Assembly (NCBI GenBank): GCA_963170755.1
Contig: OY720676.1
Location: forward strand, 110,194,543-110,258,542
Reading direction: 5' to 3'
From: Amphimallon solstitiale
Lineage: Eukaryota; Arthropoda; Insecta; Coleoptera; Scarabaeidae
DNA: 64,000 nucleotides
Part shown: piece by piece, positions 1-12,181 of the stretch
Layout of the letters: every line of letters starts with the position of its first letter
How positions within the stretch are numbered: position 1 is the stretch's first letter
Notes under the pieces: model-generated
The model's input: the letters and a program-made list of their open reading frames with translations, nothing else
Databases searched by the model: none
What the model was told of the DNA's origin: nothing
Program-made: the position numbers and the translations under genes

Positions 1-945
1 TCAACCTTTTTTTATAAGAAAGTTAACTAAATCAATTTAAGAATTTATGTTATTTAAAATTGGGATTAAACTGGGGTATCTCTAAAATGGAAATATTTAA
101 TGCTATGTCTATTTTTCATATGTATAGTGTTTTGTCAAAAAAAAGTTTTGATTGCTGAAAAAAGTGGGTAATAAAAATTTTTGATAGACCATGTATCTCA
201 CCTCTATCGTTTTACTGCATTGTTATATTGCACTATATGGGTCATCTCGAGAACATTCCTTGCCTTTGCATTTGATTGTTTTGTTTAAATTTTGATATTT
301 GTGAAATTGAAAGTATGGTTGAGGTTTGTTTGATGTGTGTAGTTGTTTTATTTTTTAATAAATTGTTTTTTCTTAAAATATGTTATTCCTTTTTATTTTA
401 TGATATAGATATATTAAATAATGTGACTATCATAGAGGTGTCGACTTATTTCTTGTAGTGATATATATAAAAGTATGTATGTATACTTATGGATGAAAAT
501 AATTATTATAAGTCTATCAATTTATTCATATGAGGATTAGAGTGTCTATGTATTTATGTATGTGGTATTAAATATCTAGGTCTTCTATGAAGAGAGGTAG
601 ATATAGGAAGGGTTTTGATTGCTATATATCTTTTACCTATGGATTTATATGTCATAATTGTTTATCGTTGTAATTCGTTTAATGTTTTTTCCCTATGATT
701 GATATGCTACATATTAGCCATAATTCACCTACAAAATGTGGTTATTATTTTTAATAAATTGTTTTTCTTAAAATATGTTGTTCCTTTTTATTTTATGATA
801 TAGATATATTAAATAAGGCTACTATCATAGAGGTGTTGATAGCGATCAAACGTTGTGGTTTCCATTAGAAAACGTGTTTAGATCTGTTAGAAATATGCTG
901 GTAAGCTCGATATCAAGCTTTTTGAACTGTTAGGCTGCACAAATA
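1..945. repeat. AT-rich stretch with dispersed repeat copies
   Basis: No gene seen. A segment beginning TAAATTGTTTTT and running through a TATGATATAGATATATTAAAT block to CTATCATAGAGGTGT occurs at about 355-440 and again at about 755-835. A diverged third copy lies near 2405-2580, where the following stretch (GTTGCGGTTTCC, then AACATGTTTAGACCTGTT) matches 853-892. This looks like part of the repeat unit that continues downstream. Confidence 0.6.
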
Positions 946-1519
946 CATTTCATTTATGTGTCTATCACTGAATGTATGATTTGAATGTATTGTTTTGGAA
1001 TGATGGCTTTTAAAGAGAATGATTTGATAGTGGTTTTAATAGATTGATGCCTGATGCCACCGAAGTTTATTAGATTTTTGGCGGCCATCTTGCTTTTCTA
1101 AAAATCCCTACTTTGAAACGTCCTGTATATTCATACTTGGTTGCTATGTTATCCAGTATCATACTGTATATTTATTTTATGATTTTGAGATGGTATGCTG
1201 ATGTCAAATATAAATCCTCGGTGGTGGTGTTTGAAAGTATGTTGGGTTTGAGCTAGATGTATCTTCCTAAGTTGGTCTGGTGTTGTGGCGTTTTGAAACT
1301 ATGTTGGGTGGTTGTTGTTGTGATGCGTGATACGGAGTTGGGTATTTTCTAGAAGTTGAGTTTATATTTTGATCGATCATATTGATAGTCGGCTATTTCG
1401 CCTGACGTCACCTTAGTTTATTAGATTTTTGGCGGCCATCTTGGATTCGCCATCTTGCTTTTCTAAAAATCCCTACTTTGAAACGTCCTGTATATTAATA
1501 TTTGGTTGCTATGTTATCC

Positions 1520-1587
1520 AGATGGATGGATGGATGGATGGATGGCCGGATGGATGGATGGATGGATGGATGGATGGATGGATGGAA
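1520..1587. repeat. (GGAT)n microsatellite
   Basis: Near-perfect tetranucleotide run inside the second satellite unit, interrupted once by GGCC. Confidence 0.9.
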
Positions 1588-1885
1588 TGATGAATGGTTG
1601 GATAGGTTTTTGAGAAAAGAGGGATTTGATAGTGGTTTGAATGTGTGGTTTTAATATAGGGGTTTCAGAACCGCTTCATGACCCTGTTGTGAGCTGATTC
1701 TAGCGATGGTTTTGAGATGATGTTTCATAGGAGTTCGAGTGCATGGTTTTGATATATTGGATGCTTGACGTGGCATTAGTTTATTAGATTTTTGCGGCCA
1801 TCTTGGATTCGCCATCTTGCTTTTCTAAAAAATCCCTACCTTTGAAACGTCCTGTATATTCATACTTGGTTGCTATCTCGTCCAG

Positions 1886-1988
1886 ATGGATGGATGGATT
1901 AATGGACTTGAAAGTATTGTTTTGAAGATGGATGGATGGATGGATGGTTGGATGGATGGATGGATGGATGGATGGATGGTTGGATGGC
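1886..1988. repeat. (GGAT)n microsatellite, interrupted
   Basis: Second tetranucleotide run at the equivalent place in the next satellite unit. It is split by a non-repeat stretch at about 1900-1925. Confidence 0.85.
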
Positions 1989-2639
1989 TTTTGAGAAAAG
2001 AGGGATTTGATAGTGGTTTGAATGTGTGGTTTTAATATAGGGGTTTCAGAACCGCTTCATGACCTGGTTGTGAGCTGATTCTAGCGATGGTTTTGAAATG
2101 ATGTTTCATAGGAGTTTGAGTGCATGGTTTTGATAGATTGGATGCCTGACGTCACCTTAGTTTATTAGATTTTTGGCGGCCATCTTGGATTCGCCATCTT
2201 GCTTTTCTAAAAGTCCCTACCTTTGAAACGTCCTGTATATTCATACTTGGTTGCTATCTCGTCCAGTAGCATACTGTATATTTATTTTATAATTTTGAAA
2301 TGGTATGCCGATCTTAGATGTAAAGTTTATATTTTTATCGACCATCTTGATGGTATGAAGCTTGGAGATATTGTTAATTTAAAATAATATTGTTAATTTA
2401 TAAATAATAATAAATAAATTGTTTTTTCTTAAAAAATATATTGTTTGTTTTATTTTATTTTATAAGTAAGATATACATTTCAAGCATGCGGCTATCACAG
2501 AAGCAGACAGCCGTTGCGGTTTCCGCTGGAAACATGTTTAGACCTGTTTAAAGTACATTGAGAAGCGCGATAGCAAGCCTGGTAATTTATTCAGGAATTC
2601 TCTAGAAACAAAGACCATCTTGATGGTCCGCCATTTTGT

Positions 2640-3090
2640 CTGACGTCACCTTAGTTTGGCTAGTGACCGTGAGAGGATGCTGCATTAGTTAGGTAGGCAA
2701 TCATGAGAGATGCCATTTCTTGGTTAGTGGCTGTGAGAGGGCGTCACATTGGGTTGGTAATGATGAAATCTGCCATTTCTTAGTTTGGTTAGTGGCCGTC
2801 AGAGGGCGCCACATTGGGTTGGTAATGATGAAATCTGCAATTTTTAGTTGGGTTGGTAATGATGAAATCTGCAATTTTTAGTTGGGTTGGTAATGGTGAA
2901 ATCTGCAATTTTTAGTTGGGTTGGTAATGATGAAATCTGCAATTTTAGTTGGGTTGGTAATGATGAAATCTGCAATTTTTAGTTGGGTTGGCGACCGCGA
3001 GGGGGCGCCACATCAGTTGGGTTGGTAGAGGGTTCTACCTATCTTGCGGGGAGGGGGGAGGGGGGGGGTAGTAGGAGTGGGGGGTGGTGG
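2640..3090. repeat. 34-bp minisatellite and G-rich tail
   Basis: A 34-base unit (GGGTTGGTAATGATGAAATC, then TGCAATTTTTAGTT) is repeated five times in tandem at about 2816-2985. Longer diverged units at 2690-2815 contain GGCCGTNAGAGGGCGCCACAT. The array runs into a very G-rich stretch at 3045-3090. Short open frames here have repetitive composition and are not considered genes. Confidence 0.85.
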
Positions 3091-3099
3091 TGGTCCCAG

Positions 3100-4970
3100 A
3101 ACTGTCCTAAGTACACTACTCTCCTGTTTGTTTTTTTTTGTTCTTTCATTCACTCTTTTTATTTTTTATTATTATAATGTACTTTTTGTATTTTACTGTA
3201 TTATATTTTGTATTATATTGTGTAAGTCAGCTCAACACAATGTACCTATTGATAAATATATACAGCTCACAGAGCGATACGTGGCCGGTGAGATGCCCCT
3301 CCCACAAGATGCGCAGTTTATTCTTATAATATTAAGATAAGTACGAGCAATCTCGAAAAGCGTTACACACAAAGTGCAATATGTTTCCTATATTTTCATC
3401 AATGCAATATGACATTAGTTCCTTGTTAGCCTAATCTACCTAACTCATGCAATGGGCGGGTCCGCGAACACGCGTAACGACGGTAGCGCGGAGTTCGGTC
3501 GATAAACTAAGCAATAACTACCAAAGTATTGTCAGTAGGTAAAAAAAAAGTTTCAGAAAAAAGACGTAGATAATTATAATTAAATGATTTATCTGTTTGA
3601 TAAAAGGTAAGATTCCAAAAAAGTGAACTGCTAGGGAAATAGAGGCGAAAAAAAGACAAAAGTAGGGAAGTTTGGGCATTTCTAACGAAATAACTCGGAA
3701 AATATAGATGCTAGACAAAAATATTTCGAATAAAAAAGTTAAGTAATTCAATCGTTCAGAAGATATAGAATTAAACCCGTTACTCGTGATAGAGGCGTTA
3801 CTGACACTCAGGGAACCCCTCAAATATACAATTATTCTCGGAATACACCTCTTTAACAAATTATACTATCGAGAAAATTATTCTATTTCTTGCAGATTGA
3901 TTCACAGTTTGACTGGACTATGTATGAAACAGTTCAAAGTGTTCGATTTGATGAAATAAATGACTCACGTAAATTACTAATGATGAATTACTATTGTGTT
4001 AAAGCGATCAGCAGGTATTTAAATCGTTGTAATATCATCATCACCTATTGCACATTCATGACATAAATAACATCACTAAGTAAATATTTGTATTCTACTG
4101 GCAAGCTGAAACACTGGAAATTGTAGTCACATTATTGTCTAAGTATATATTTTGAAGAAAATATTGGCATATTTTACTGAATAATTGTGATAAACACTTC
4201 ATATTTTGAAGTTGTCATTTTGACATTATAAGGATGCATAATGGAAATGCTCTTGCAAAATAATCGTGCTTATTAGCAATAATGTGTAGAATATATTATG
4301 TGACAATTAATTAGAAAAGTTATTTATACTTATACATCGCAACTCTTGCTACTTTAATATTAGCGTCGACGGGAGAAGTTTAGCACATATACAAAATAAT
4401 TATATTTTCTGCGCCTAGACGACAAATAAACATAATAATACATATATTCTCAATAAATGTCATCTCTTCTTGTAAGTTAGGTTGCTCAAATATGTGCATG
4501 CTTTGCTTATATATGGAAATAGTTTTGAAAAAATATTTTTAAAATAAATAAAAATGAAATATGATTCAACTCCTAAATAAAGCATTTTTTATCAAAATTA
4601 TTAAGAATAATAGTTACATATTATATTATGTCTTCTTTTGATGTGCTATTGATTATAGTAAGAGCACAAGAAAACCATTAGTAAATAATAACTATTGATG
4701 ATGTTTTTCCTGAACTATATTCATACAGAAATATAAGCATTTAAATTGATCTGACAAATCTAGAACCTATTAATAAAAATAAAAGTTAATCTATACTAGG
4801 TGTATGAGATGAACTTACATTTATTTATTCCTGAGTAAAACAGGTTCTAAAGGAAAAGGAAATTCAGCCACTAACAATGGTAATGTTCAACGGAGGTGGT
4901 TTGTTAATAAATCTTAGTAGGTGTGATCTTTTAACACTTTCAAATCCAAATGTTTTGAAATAGTATCTAA
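3100..4970. other. No recognisable feature; short GC-rich patch
   Basis: No gene, RNA or transposon end recognised. One GC-richer patch at 3434-3505 contains several CpG (CGGGTCCGCGAACACGCGTA). A 113-residue minus frame at 3518-3859 has no recognisable motif and is not annotated. Confidence 0.5.
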
Positions 4971-4973
4971 TTA

Positions 4974-6207
4974 GAGTCCGATCCAAACCTGATGAGACTT
5001 GGTATACGCGAGGCGTGGTTTAAACTCTGTACTATCCGTGTTAAAAATATCGACACCAAAGCGATCGTCTATATTTCCCGCTTCTTTTGAATACAAACAC
5101 CATGCAATAAAGTCTGCAATCTATAAGTTTTATGATTATTATATACATGGCAAAAGCAAATGAAAAAGTAAACCTCGATACTAGATAAATAAATTTAAAT
5201 TAAATAAAAAAAATAGACTTATATAAAATTTTATCAAGCGATTTCAGCGAATAGTCAAATACAGAATCAGTATCATTGTCACAATGTACATTAATAATAA
5301 ATTCTTTGTGGAAATCATCCCATAGTATGTTTAACAATATAATCTTCAATTTTCTTAACATGGGCACAAATATTACTCCACTCTTTTGTGTTTTATTATT
5401 AATAACCACATGGCAAAATCAAATGAATAAGTAAACCTCAACACTAGATAAATAAATTTAAAATAAAAATAAAAATTAAATTAAATTAAGAAACTAGACT
5501 TTTATAAAATTTTATTAACCGCTTTCATCTGACGAATAGTCAAATACAGAATCAGAGTCCTTGTCACAATGTACATTAATAATAAATTTGAAAATGTTGT
5601 TGTAAAGCCTAGGCTTCACACCCTGTATAGTATAAGGTATAATAAGTAGTTCATTTCATTATTACAAAACATCATGCATAGATATGAGAAACGCTGAATC
5701 TTCGCTATTGCAAATTTCTAAAGAACACGGTGATGTCACCGTCACATATCATTTATTGCTGAATATAAGTCTTGTAATTATTTTCTAGGAATACTCTTCA
5801 AGTACGTAATACATTCATTTTATTGGTTGAAATAAACTATAATTTGAATTCATTGGATAACTAAATTTACACGAACAAGAGAGGGAAAATACAGGTAAAT
5901 AGCGAAGGTTCGGTAAAATAGATTAAATATAATATTTATATTAATATTTTTTTAAATAAAGGGTAATTAGAAGTTCCAAGGTGTGGTTTCCTTAACCCCT
6001 ACAACAATGTATATAAATGATGTAAATGTATCGGAGCACAGCATGAAGCAAGGACTAAACGACAAATGATTAAATAGTAGACTAATGTTTTCACGCCTGA
6101 CTGTGTACAGCGCTCCCTATAGATATATATCTCAATTTATACTGCTTGCTCTCTCTAATGCCGAAAATCGTTTTCTACACAGGTATCATCAGGTTTGGAT
6201 CTGACTC
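4974..6207. mobile_element. Non-autonomous element with ~22-bp terminal inverted repeats
   Basis: The left end at 4974 (GAGTCCGATCCAAACCTGAT) is matched in inverse at 6185-6207 with one mismatch, and TA lies outside both ends, fitting a TA target duplication. Inside is a diverged tandem duplication of about 260 bases: 5149-5390 and 5409-5590 share ACATGGCAAAA, a TAGATAAATAAATTTAAA block and TCACAATGTACATTAATAAT. No complete transposase frame was seen. The superfamily is uncertain. Confidence 0.6.
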
Positions 6208-6209
6208 TA

Positions 6210-7580
6210 CAACATTTTTAGCACAGTCCGAGATTGGTATTACGTCATCGGCAGTACTGGTTGCGCAATTAATTACAGATGCTCTAGATCTACTTTATAG
6301 GCGAGTATAGATGTTTTATAATGACCAATAAATAATGAATAGTGGTGTGATTTGGTTGCAAGTGATTTTTCGAAAATTACTGATATTACAAAAAACATTA
6401 CCTAACTATGTCCGAGAAAATATACTTGCAAATTATTCATGTAAAGAAAGTACATACGAACTATAGGTCATTCAAGAAATCACACGAATTACGTATAAAA
6501 CAGTGTCAAAATGTCAAATGTCATAATTGAATTAAATAATTCCTTCCTTCGAGCGATCTGTTATTCCTACATAATTTATCAAGTTAGGTTATCATTTTGA
6601 AATACTAAAAAATTTTAATTAATAAACTTGAGAGTAATAATTAAAGTAAAATGTTAATTGCTTTGATTCCTTGGATATCCTTTAATTCCATAGGACAAGT
6701 GTTCATATGTATTGAAGATTTTAAAATAATCGCAGTTATAATAGTAATTTTATTATTATCGATGATATAGTCTGTAATATATCCGTATTTCAACTAGGTA
6801 CGCAGTTGCTAATATGCCAGGTATATATTCAAGACAAAAATGGTAGAATTACTTATCCTTAATAGTGCGGAAAGCTAGTATTTTAAAATAAATTAATTAT
6901 TATTATATTGTGACATATATTTTTAACACAATATAATATTAATTAATGTCAATAAACACCTCAATATCAAAAAGGTTTTGACAGATTGTTGAAAAGTTAT
7001 TTAATTAAATAAAATTGGGATTAAAATGCATAATCTTCCTTCAGAAAGGAAACAAGAAAGAAATATTCCTTGAAGAAAATAACTAAAAGACTTAAATGAT
7101 CCTTATTATTAGGTTCAAATATGTTTATTATTATGCTATTATTATGTTTGTTGCGCAAGAGATTCTTGTGCACACGTCTTTTGTGGTTTTACTTGTTCAT
7201 GGAATTAGCGCATGATGCATTTTTTGTATTTGTTATCGAGTTCCTATTTTTACAAAAGTGAACAAAACAATCCCACAAAACCTTAGTGGTTAATAGTTAT
7301 CGTTTCATAATAATTTCTAAACATACATACCGTATGATATTTTACAATTACTTTAATTAAGAAATATCTGCTAACTATTATTATTTTCACTTTGTGACAA
7401 TTTATCTTCTTCTACGTTTTTTTTTTTTTTTTTTTTTGTATGATAGCCGTTCACTATTAGCACCTTTTAAATTCAATTATAGAGAGTATTCTATAAGTAG
7501 GTGGCTGACCAAGACTTTTTCCAATTACTAATATGTTACTGGATTACTGTGAATTACTTACTCAATTTCGAACCAAACAC
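6210..7580. other. No recognisable feature
   Basis: AT-rich sequence with a poly-T run at about 7420-7438. No gene, RNA or element end was recognised on either strand. Confidence 0.5.
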
Positions 7581-7583
7581 ATA

Positions 7584-7688
7584 TGCTGCATGACATGGAA
7601 AGTGCAACACCAAGAATGGGTGCGAATTTTTTGACCAAACTTGGTAGAAACGTATAACTAGTCAAAAGCAATAATTGATTAAAATTTT
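7584..7688 (+). repeat. Tc1 element left inverted repeat
   Basis: Left arm of the Tc1 element, pairing with 8926-9029. The outermost bases TGCTGCATGACATGG differ slightly from the right arm's TACTGTATGACATGG. Confidence 0.88.
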
Positions 7689-7838
7689 GTTACGATAGAT
7701 CAAGTGGTCATGACACATCTGACACTTCATTCAGTTTTCGCTGACATTAATGTGTGGTGTATTAATTGTTTGTTTGAAATTAATTTCAACGGTTTTGTCT
7801 TATTATACCTTTGTTTAACGTGTTTAAAGAGTTTTATT

Positions 7839-8879
7839 ATGCCTAGAGTGCGGCAACGTGGAAATTATCGCCAATTAAGAGAATTCGACAGAGGTCGAAT
7901 TGTTGGTTTGCGAGAAGGTGGTTTTTCATACAGGGAAATTGCAAATCGCCTTAACCGGAACCAATCCACCATTATGCGCTGTTATCAATCATGGACTAGG
8001 GTAGGTCAGGAAAGACGCCAAAGAGGAACGGGAGGCCGAAGAAGAACTAATGAGATACAGGACCGCCGCCTTCGCTTAATGGCACTAAGAGACAGGTTTT
8101 CCAGTACCAGATCAATTGCTGACGTGGGGTTAGGTAATATTGGTCGTCCTGTAACCCTTCGAACCGTTTATCGTCGAATTAGGGGTTTCGGCTTACAATC
8201 TTATAGTCCACATCTTGTGTTACCACTTACGGCTCAACACCGACAGCAACGTTTGGAGTGGTGTAGATTGCGACTGCACTGGAACGGGGAGTGGCACAGG
8301 GTGGTATTCAGTGATGAATCTCGATTTTGTCTAGGGATGCATGATGGCCGTATGAGGGTCAGACGAAGACGTGGGGAACGTCGTGATATTCACTTTTCCG
8401 TTGAAAGGCATGTGCATCGAGCAGTGGGTGTTATGGTATGGGGTGCTATAGCATATGGGAGTAGGTCTCAATTGGTGTTCATCCAAACCACCATGAACGC
8501 CCAGCGTTACATTGATGAGGTGGTAGAACCCCATATCCTACCATATCTTCAAACGCTCGAAGACCCACTTTTCCAGCAGGATAATGCCCCTCCCCACGTA
8601 GCGAGAATTTCTATAAATCGCTTGGAAGAGGCTCATGTCAATATCTTGCCATGGCCACCCAAATCCCCCGACCTCTCGCCAATAGAACATGTATGGGACA
8701 TTATGGGACGAAAACTTATGAATTTAGCCAATCCCCCGCAGACACTAATAGCTCTCCGGCATGAATTACAGGTTGCTTGGGACACCATACCCCAAGAGGA
8801 TATCGACCACCTAGTCGAATCAATGCCACGAAGAGTGAGGGAGTGTGACACTAATAGGGGCGGTTCAACACATTATTAA
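7839..8879 (+). CDS. Tc1 family DD34E transposase
   Basis: Cut-and-paste transposase that would bind the element's inverted ends and insert at TA. The frame is open from 7704, but the start chosen is the ATG at 7839 (MPRVRQRGNY), giving 346 residues, the usual Tc1 length; the upstream 45 residues are hydrophobic and unlike the family. Residues 10-55 form the first paired-like helix-turn-helix (FDRGRIVGLREGGFSYREIA, then NRNQSTI). A GGRRRT AT-hook-like linker sits at about 65-70 and a second helix-turn-helix at about 85-120. The catalytic triad is D159 (FSDESRF), D248 (QQDNAPPH) and E283 (SPDLSPIEHVWD), with exactly 34 residues between the last two, which defines DD34E. No stop or frameshift is present, so the copy may still be functional. 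Confidence 0.92.
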   Translation: MPRVRQRGNYRQLREFDRGRIVGLREGGFSYREIANRLNRNQSTIMRCYQSWTRVGQERRQRGTGGRRRTNEIQDRRLRLMALRDRFSSTRSIADVGLGNIGRPVTLRTVYRRIRGFGLQSYSPHLVLPLTAQHRQQRLEWCRLRLHWNGEWHRVVFSDESRFCLGMHDGRMRVRRRRGERRDIHFSVERHVHRAVGVMVWGAIAYGSRSQLVFIQTTMNAQRYIDEVVEPHILPYLQTLEDPLFQQDNAPPHVARISINRLEEAHVNILPWPPKSPDLSPIEHVWDIMGRKLMNLANPPQTLIALRHELQVAWDTIPQEDIDHLVESMPRRVRECDTNRGGSTHY

Positions 8880-8925
8880 TAAAAATTATGTTAAATTGTG
8901 TTAGTCTTTTGTTTTTTTTCTTTGA

Positions 8926-9029
8926 AATTTTAATCAATTATTGCCTTTGACTAGTTATACGTTTCTACCAAGTTTGGTCAACAAATCCGCACCCCTTCTT
9001 CGTGTTGCAGTTTCCATGTCATACAGTAT
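8926..9029 (-). repeat. Tc1 element right inverted repeat
   Basis: Right arm of the Tc1 element, the reverse complement of 7584-7688 with scattered substitutions. Confidence 0.88.
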
Positions 9030-9076
9030 ATAAGACGTTGTTATTTTAAAATTGACCACGCCTGAGCTTGTCTTTT

Positions 9077-9690
9077 ACTTTCTTATACGTAGTATAAAGA
9101 AGTATTGTGATGATGAAAATTTTCGACTTCGAGATTTTGCAGATGTCCACGTTTTGAAGTCTCCTGATACCGAAAAAGTGGTTTTAAAAAATTCACCCCC
9201 CCTCTCTCTCTCTTTTTCTCTCCCTATCTCTCTCTGCGTGTGTCTGTCAGTCAGTCAGTTTCAGTGTGTGTGACTACGCTAGCGGTCAAACGGCTATAGC
9301 TATCAATTCCAAATTTTGTATTTACAAAATCGGTAGACCGGAAGTAGTAGTTTTCTTCAGTGAAAAAGTCTAATTTTGCCAATATTTCGTCAACAACAAG
9401 TTTAAACAAATTTATAAAGAATTCAAGTGTATTCAAAATTTAATTTGAGAAAATTTTTATGAAAACAGTTTTTCGAAACTTCTACCGGAAATAGGTCTTT
9501 TACTCTTATCAAAAATCAGTTTTTGGCGAATATCTCGCAAGCCATGCTTTCTAGGCAGGTACATTACGAGTAAATAAGTAAAAGTATTTAAAATATAAGT
9601 TTCAATACCTTCCGTATAAAAAAAAATTCAAAATTCGGACCGGAAGTATTTGAAACACTCATACGTATAACAAAGTCGGGCCACACCTCA
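9077..9690 (+). mobile_element. DINE-1/Helentron-like non-autonomous repeat, copy A
   Basis: Starts with ACTTTCTTATACGTA and ends with its inverse (CGTATAACAAAGT) followed by remains of a terminal hairpin (GGGCCACACCTCAT). The core has TTTTCGACTTCGAGATTTT, a CT/TG-rich microsatellite at 9190-9270, and repeated ACTTCCGGT-type blocks. It is shorter than copies E and F by internal deletion. The layout (subterminal inverted repeats, internal tandem modules and microsatellite, terminal stem-loop at one end only) matches Helentron-derived repeats; the family assignment is inference. Confidence 0.6.
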
Positions 9691-9841
9691 TTTTTTTAAT
9701 ATAATTGCTTCAGCTATATGTTTGCTTTTACTTTCGTATACGTAGTATAAAAGGAAGGATTGATGATGAAAATTTTCGACCTCGAGATTTTTGCGGATGT
9801 CCACATTTTGAAGTCCCCTGATACCGAAAAAGTGGTTTTTA

Positions 9842-9845
<4 letters not shown>

Positions 9846-9880
<35 letters not shown>
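9846..9880. repeat. (CT)n microsatellite
   Basis: Pure dinucleotide run in the core of DINE-1-like copy B, at the position where other copies carry (CA)n or (CAGA)n. Confidence 0.9.
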
Positions 9881-10164
9881 AGCTATAGCTATCAATTCCA
9901 AATTTTGTATTTACGAGTATAATCTCCCTCTTGAGATCTGATTGAATTTTTAGTTTACGTCAGTGAAAAAATTGAATTGCCAATATTTCGTCACCTACTA
10001 AGCTTAAACAAATTTATAAAGAATTCATATGTACTCAAAATTAAATTTGAAAAATTCTTTATTATGAAAGTTTTTTGAAATTCCTACCGAAAGTAGGTTT
10101 TTTACTCTTATCGAAAATCAGTTTTTTGCAAATATTTCGCAAGTCATCCTTTTTAGACGGGTAC

Positions 10165-10172
10165 ATTACGAG
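10165..10172. repeat. hAT target-site duplication, left
   Basis: ATTACGAG, identical to 12182-12189. The uninterrupted site is readable in the reverse strand of sister repeats (CTCGTAAT near 27875). Confidence 0.93.
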
Positions 10173-12181
10173 CAGTGATGTAAGTCGGTAAATTACCCCG
10201 TAAATTGCTGAATTAATTACCGTCATTTACGGTAAATTACCACATAAAGTTTTCGTAAATTACCAACAAAGCTGTTTATATAACAAGTGAAGTATTCTTT
10301 CCAAAGGTTTCGGTGTATAAGTTAAACTATATAAAGTTTGTGAATATACTACTCGTAGTACTGTGCGCTGGGATGGAGCGTAAAGATAAAATAAAAAAAG
10401 TTAATTTAACAGCATTTTCAAAATCCACAGAAGATTCGAAATTATATTCGTGTAACTTCTGTTCGCAAAGTTATGTTTTTAATGTAACCAGAATGTCCAG
10501 TCTCTTACAGAATAAGTGCATTCGTTGTCCCCGTACAATAAAGAATGAAATACAATCAAATTCATTAAGTGTTAAGAACATTAAAGCAATAAATAAAGGT
10601 GAGTAATTTTGATTGATTTCTATTGGATTTTATGGAAAAATATTTAACATTTTAGAGATTCCGGAAAGAGAAAGTTCTCCACAAACAGATTTAGAAGACG
10701 ACGATGGAGAGACGATTTCAAGCAATTCTCGCCCACAATCTGCTGCAAGCACCACAAAATTCGCTTACAGTGAAAATTTGGATTTTTTTGTGGATGTAAT
10801 GAATAGATCAGAACGAGAGGAAATTTGGGATCTCTTAGCAACAGCATGCTTTGCTAGTAATACTCCTTTAAATTTTACGGAAAATGTTCATTGGCAAAAA
10901 TTGTTTAAAAAAATTAAACCTTCTTTACGATTGCCCACTAGATATCAGTTATCCAATGCGGTTTTAGATAAAAAACACTCCCAAATAAATCAGTTAGTTA
11001 ATGAACAAATAGCAAAGTCTAAAACAATTGGAATTCAAGTTGATCGGTGGAGTAATATTCGAAACGAATCCATTATAAATATAATAATTATATGTCCAGA
11101 ACCAGTTTTATTTAAAGTAATTGACTGCAAGGTAAATCGCCACGATGCTGCATATCTTTGTTCTTTGCTTAGTTCTGTTATTGACGACTTAGGTATTAAT
11201 AAAGTCATAAGCATAGTGACTAATAACGCTGAAATCAACTTGGAAATTAATTAGTGATATGTACCGTCCAATTATTTTACTTGTTATGGATGTTGTGCTC
11301 ATATTTTGAATTTTTGAATTTATTCGCACAAGATATTTTAAATTAGAAGTATTTGCATGTTTAATTACTGATTGTAAAGTCAGAGTAAAAACTATTAAAA
11401 AATCGCATATTTTGAGTGCTATGTTTAAAAATATACAAGATGAACAGCGAGCATTACAAAAATCAAACACACTAACATCTCTTAAACTACCTGGCCAAAC
11501 TAGATGGAGCTCTAATATCTTCTGTTTAGAAAGCTTAAGAATAAATAAAAAAAAATTAAAAGAATTGGCTATAACAGAAACTGTAGCTAATACTTTAAAC
11601 AAAAGTATAAAAAATAATATTTTAGATGATCTGTTTTGGGAAAATAAAATTTTACACCCTGTCTCCATAATTTTAAAGAACATACAAACCTCTAAATCTT
11701 GCATATCTCATGTTGTTGAATATTTTCAAGACCTGAATGATCAACTGATTGCTGCATGCCCAGTTTCAGAACTAAACGCTGTCTCATCACAAGAAATGGC
11801 TATAACACCTATACATTTGGCTGTCAATTTACTAGATCCAAAATTTATAGGCAAAAATCTCAATAAGGAGGAATATATCACAGCACTGGCATATATTAAC
11901 AAACTATCAACGCATCTAGTTAGTGGATCTGATATAGCAAAAATTATGATTGAGGTTGCTTATTACAAATCGAAAGAAGAATTGTTTTCAAAAGATTTTA
12001 TATGGCAAGCATTGGAGACAGGCAAATTGAATTCTGTATTATCGTGGAAATAACTTTGTTGTACTACAGTTTTACTCATAAAATGGTAAATTACGCGAGA
12101 ATAAATCTTGGTAAAAAAAAGAGCAGTAATTTACCACGGTAGTTTACCAAAATCATAAATTACGGTAATTTTACATCTCTG
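10173..12181 (+). mobile_element. hAT transposon with BED finger, decayed
   Basis: The ends are CAGTGATGTAA (10173) and TTACATCTCTG (12171-12181), an inverted pair with one mismatch. Both are bounded by the perfect 8-base duplication ATTACGAG (10165-10172 and 12182-12189), which is the hAT signature. Subterminal regions are dense in short GTAAATTACC-type repeats in both orientations, as expected for transposase binding. The 2,009-base element carries a broken two-exon transposase. Confidence 0.93.
10373..12053 (+). pseudogene. hAT transposase, BED-finger type, broken
   Basis: Exon 1 probably starts at the ATG at 10373 (MERKDKIKKVN). It holds a zinc-finger-like stretch (CNFCSQSY, then NVTRM, KCIRCP) resembling BED fingers of hAT transposases, with the usual histidine position reading L. 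A 57-base intron (GTGAGT at 10599, TTTTAG ending at 10655) joins it in frame to exon 2, which has the first catalytic region (QVDRWSN). The second acidic site reads SIVTNNAEI, where TDNA is usual, so the Asp is lost. A stop at 11252-11254 and frameshifts follow; the frame resumes at about 11412 with LPGQTRWSS and ends at 12053. The C-terminal dimerisation region is missing. The protein cannot be functional. Confidence 0.85.

Larger units (their letters stand above)
1020..2345. repeat. Degenerate ~360-bp satellite-like array
   Basis: A block with TTTATTAGATTTTTGGCGGC, then CGCCATCTTGCTTTTCTAAAA and TTTGAAACGTCCTGTATATT, recurs at about 1066, 1417, 1779 and 2158, a spacing of 351-379 bases. Between these blocks lie a conserved TGACGTCA-containing stretch, a GGGGTTTCAGAACCGC stretch and GGAT microsatellites of variable length. 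Four diverged copies are visible. The array has no coding potential. Confidence 0.75.
7584..9029 (+). mobile_element. Tc1 family transposon, apparently complete
   Basis: About 105-base inverted repeats lie at 7584-7688 and 8926-9029. They share GACATGGAAA, then TTGACCAAACTTGGTAGAAA, CGTATAACTAGTCAAA and CAATAATTGATTAAAATTT. A TA dinucleotide flanks each end, as expected for a Tc1/mariner insertion. One uninterrupted transposase frame occupies the interior. At ~1.45 kb the element has the usual length for the family. The arms differ at only about ten positions, so this is a fairly young copy. Confidence 0.9.

Noticed and set aside
2983..3340. Glycine-rich open frames
   Set aside because: Arise from the G-rich minisatellite tail; repetitive composition and no domain.
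9052..9436. Short open frames on both strands
   Set aside because: They translate the DINE-1-like repeat; the same peptides recur in every copy and are broken at varying places.
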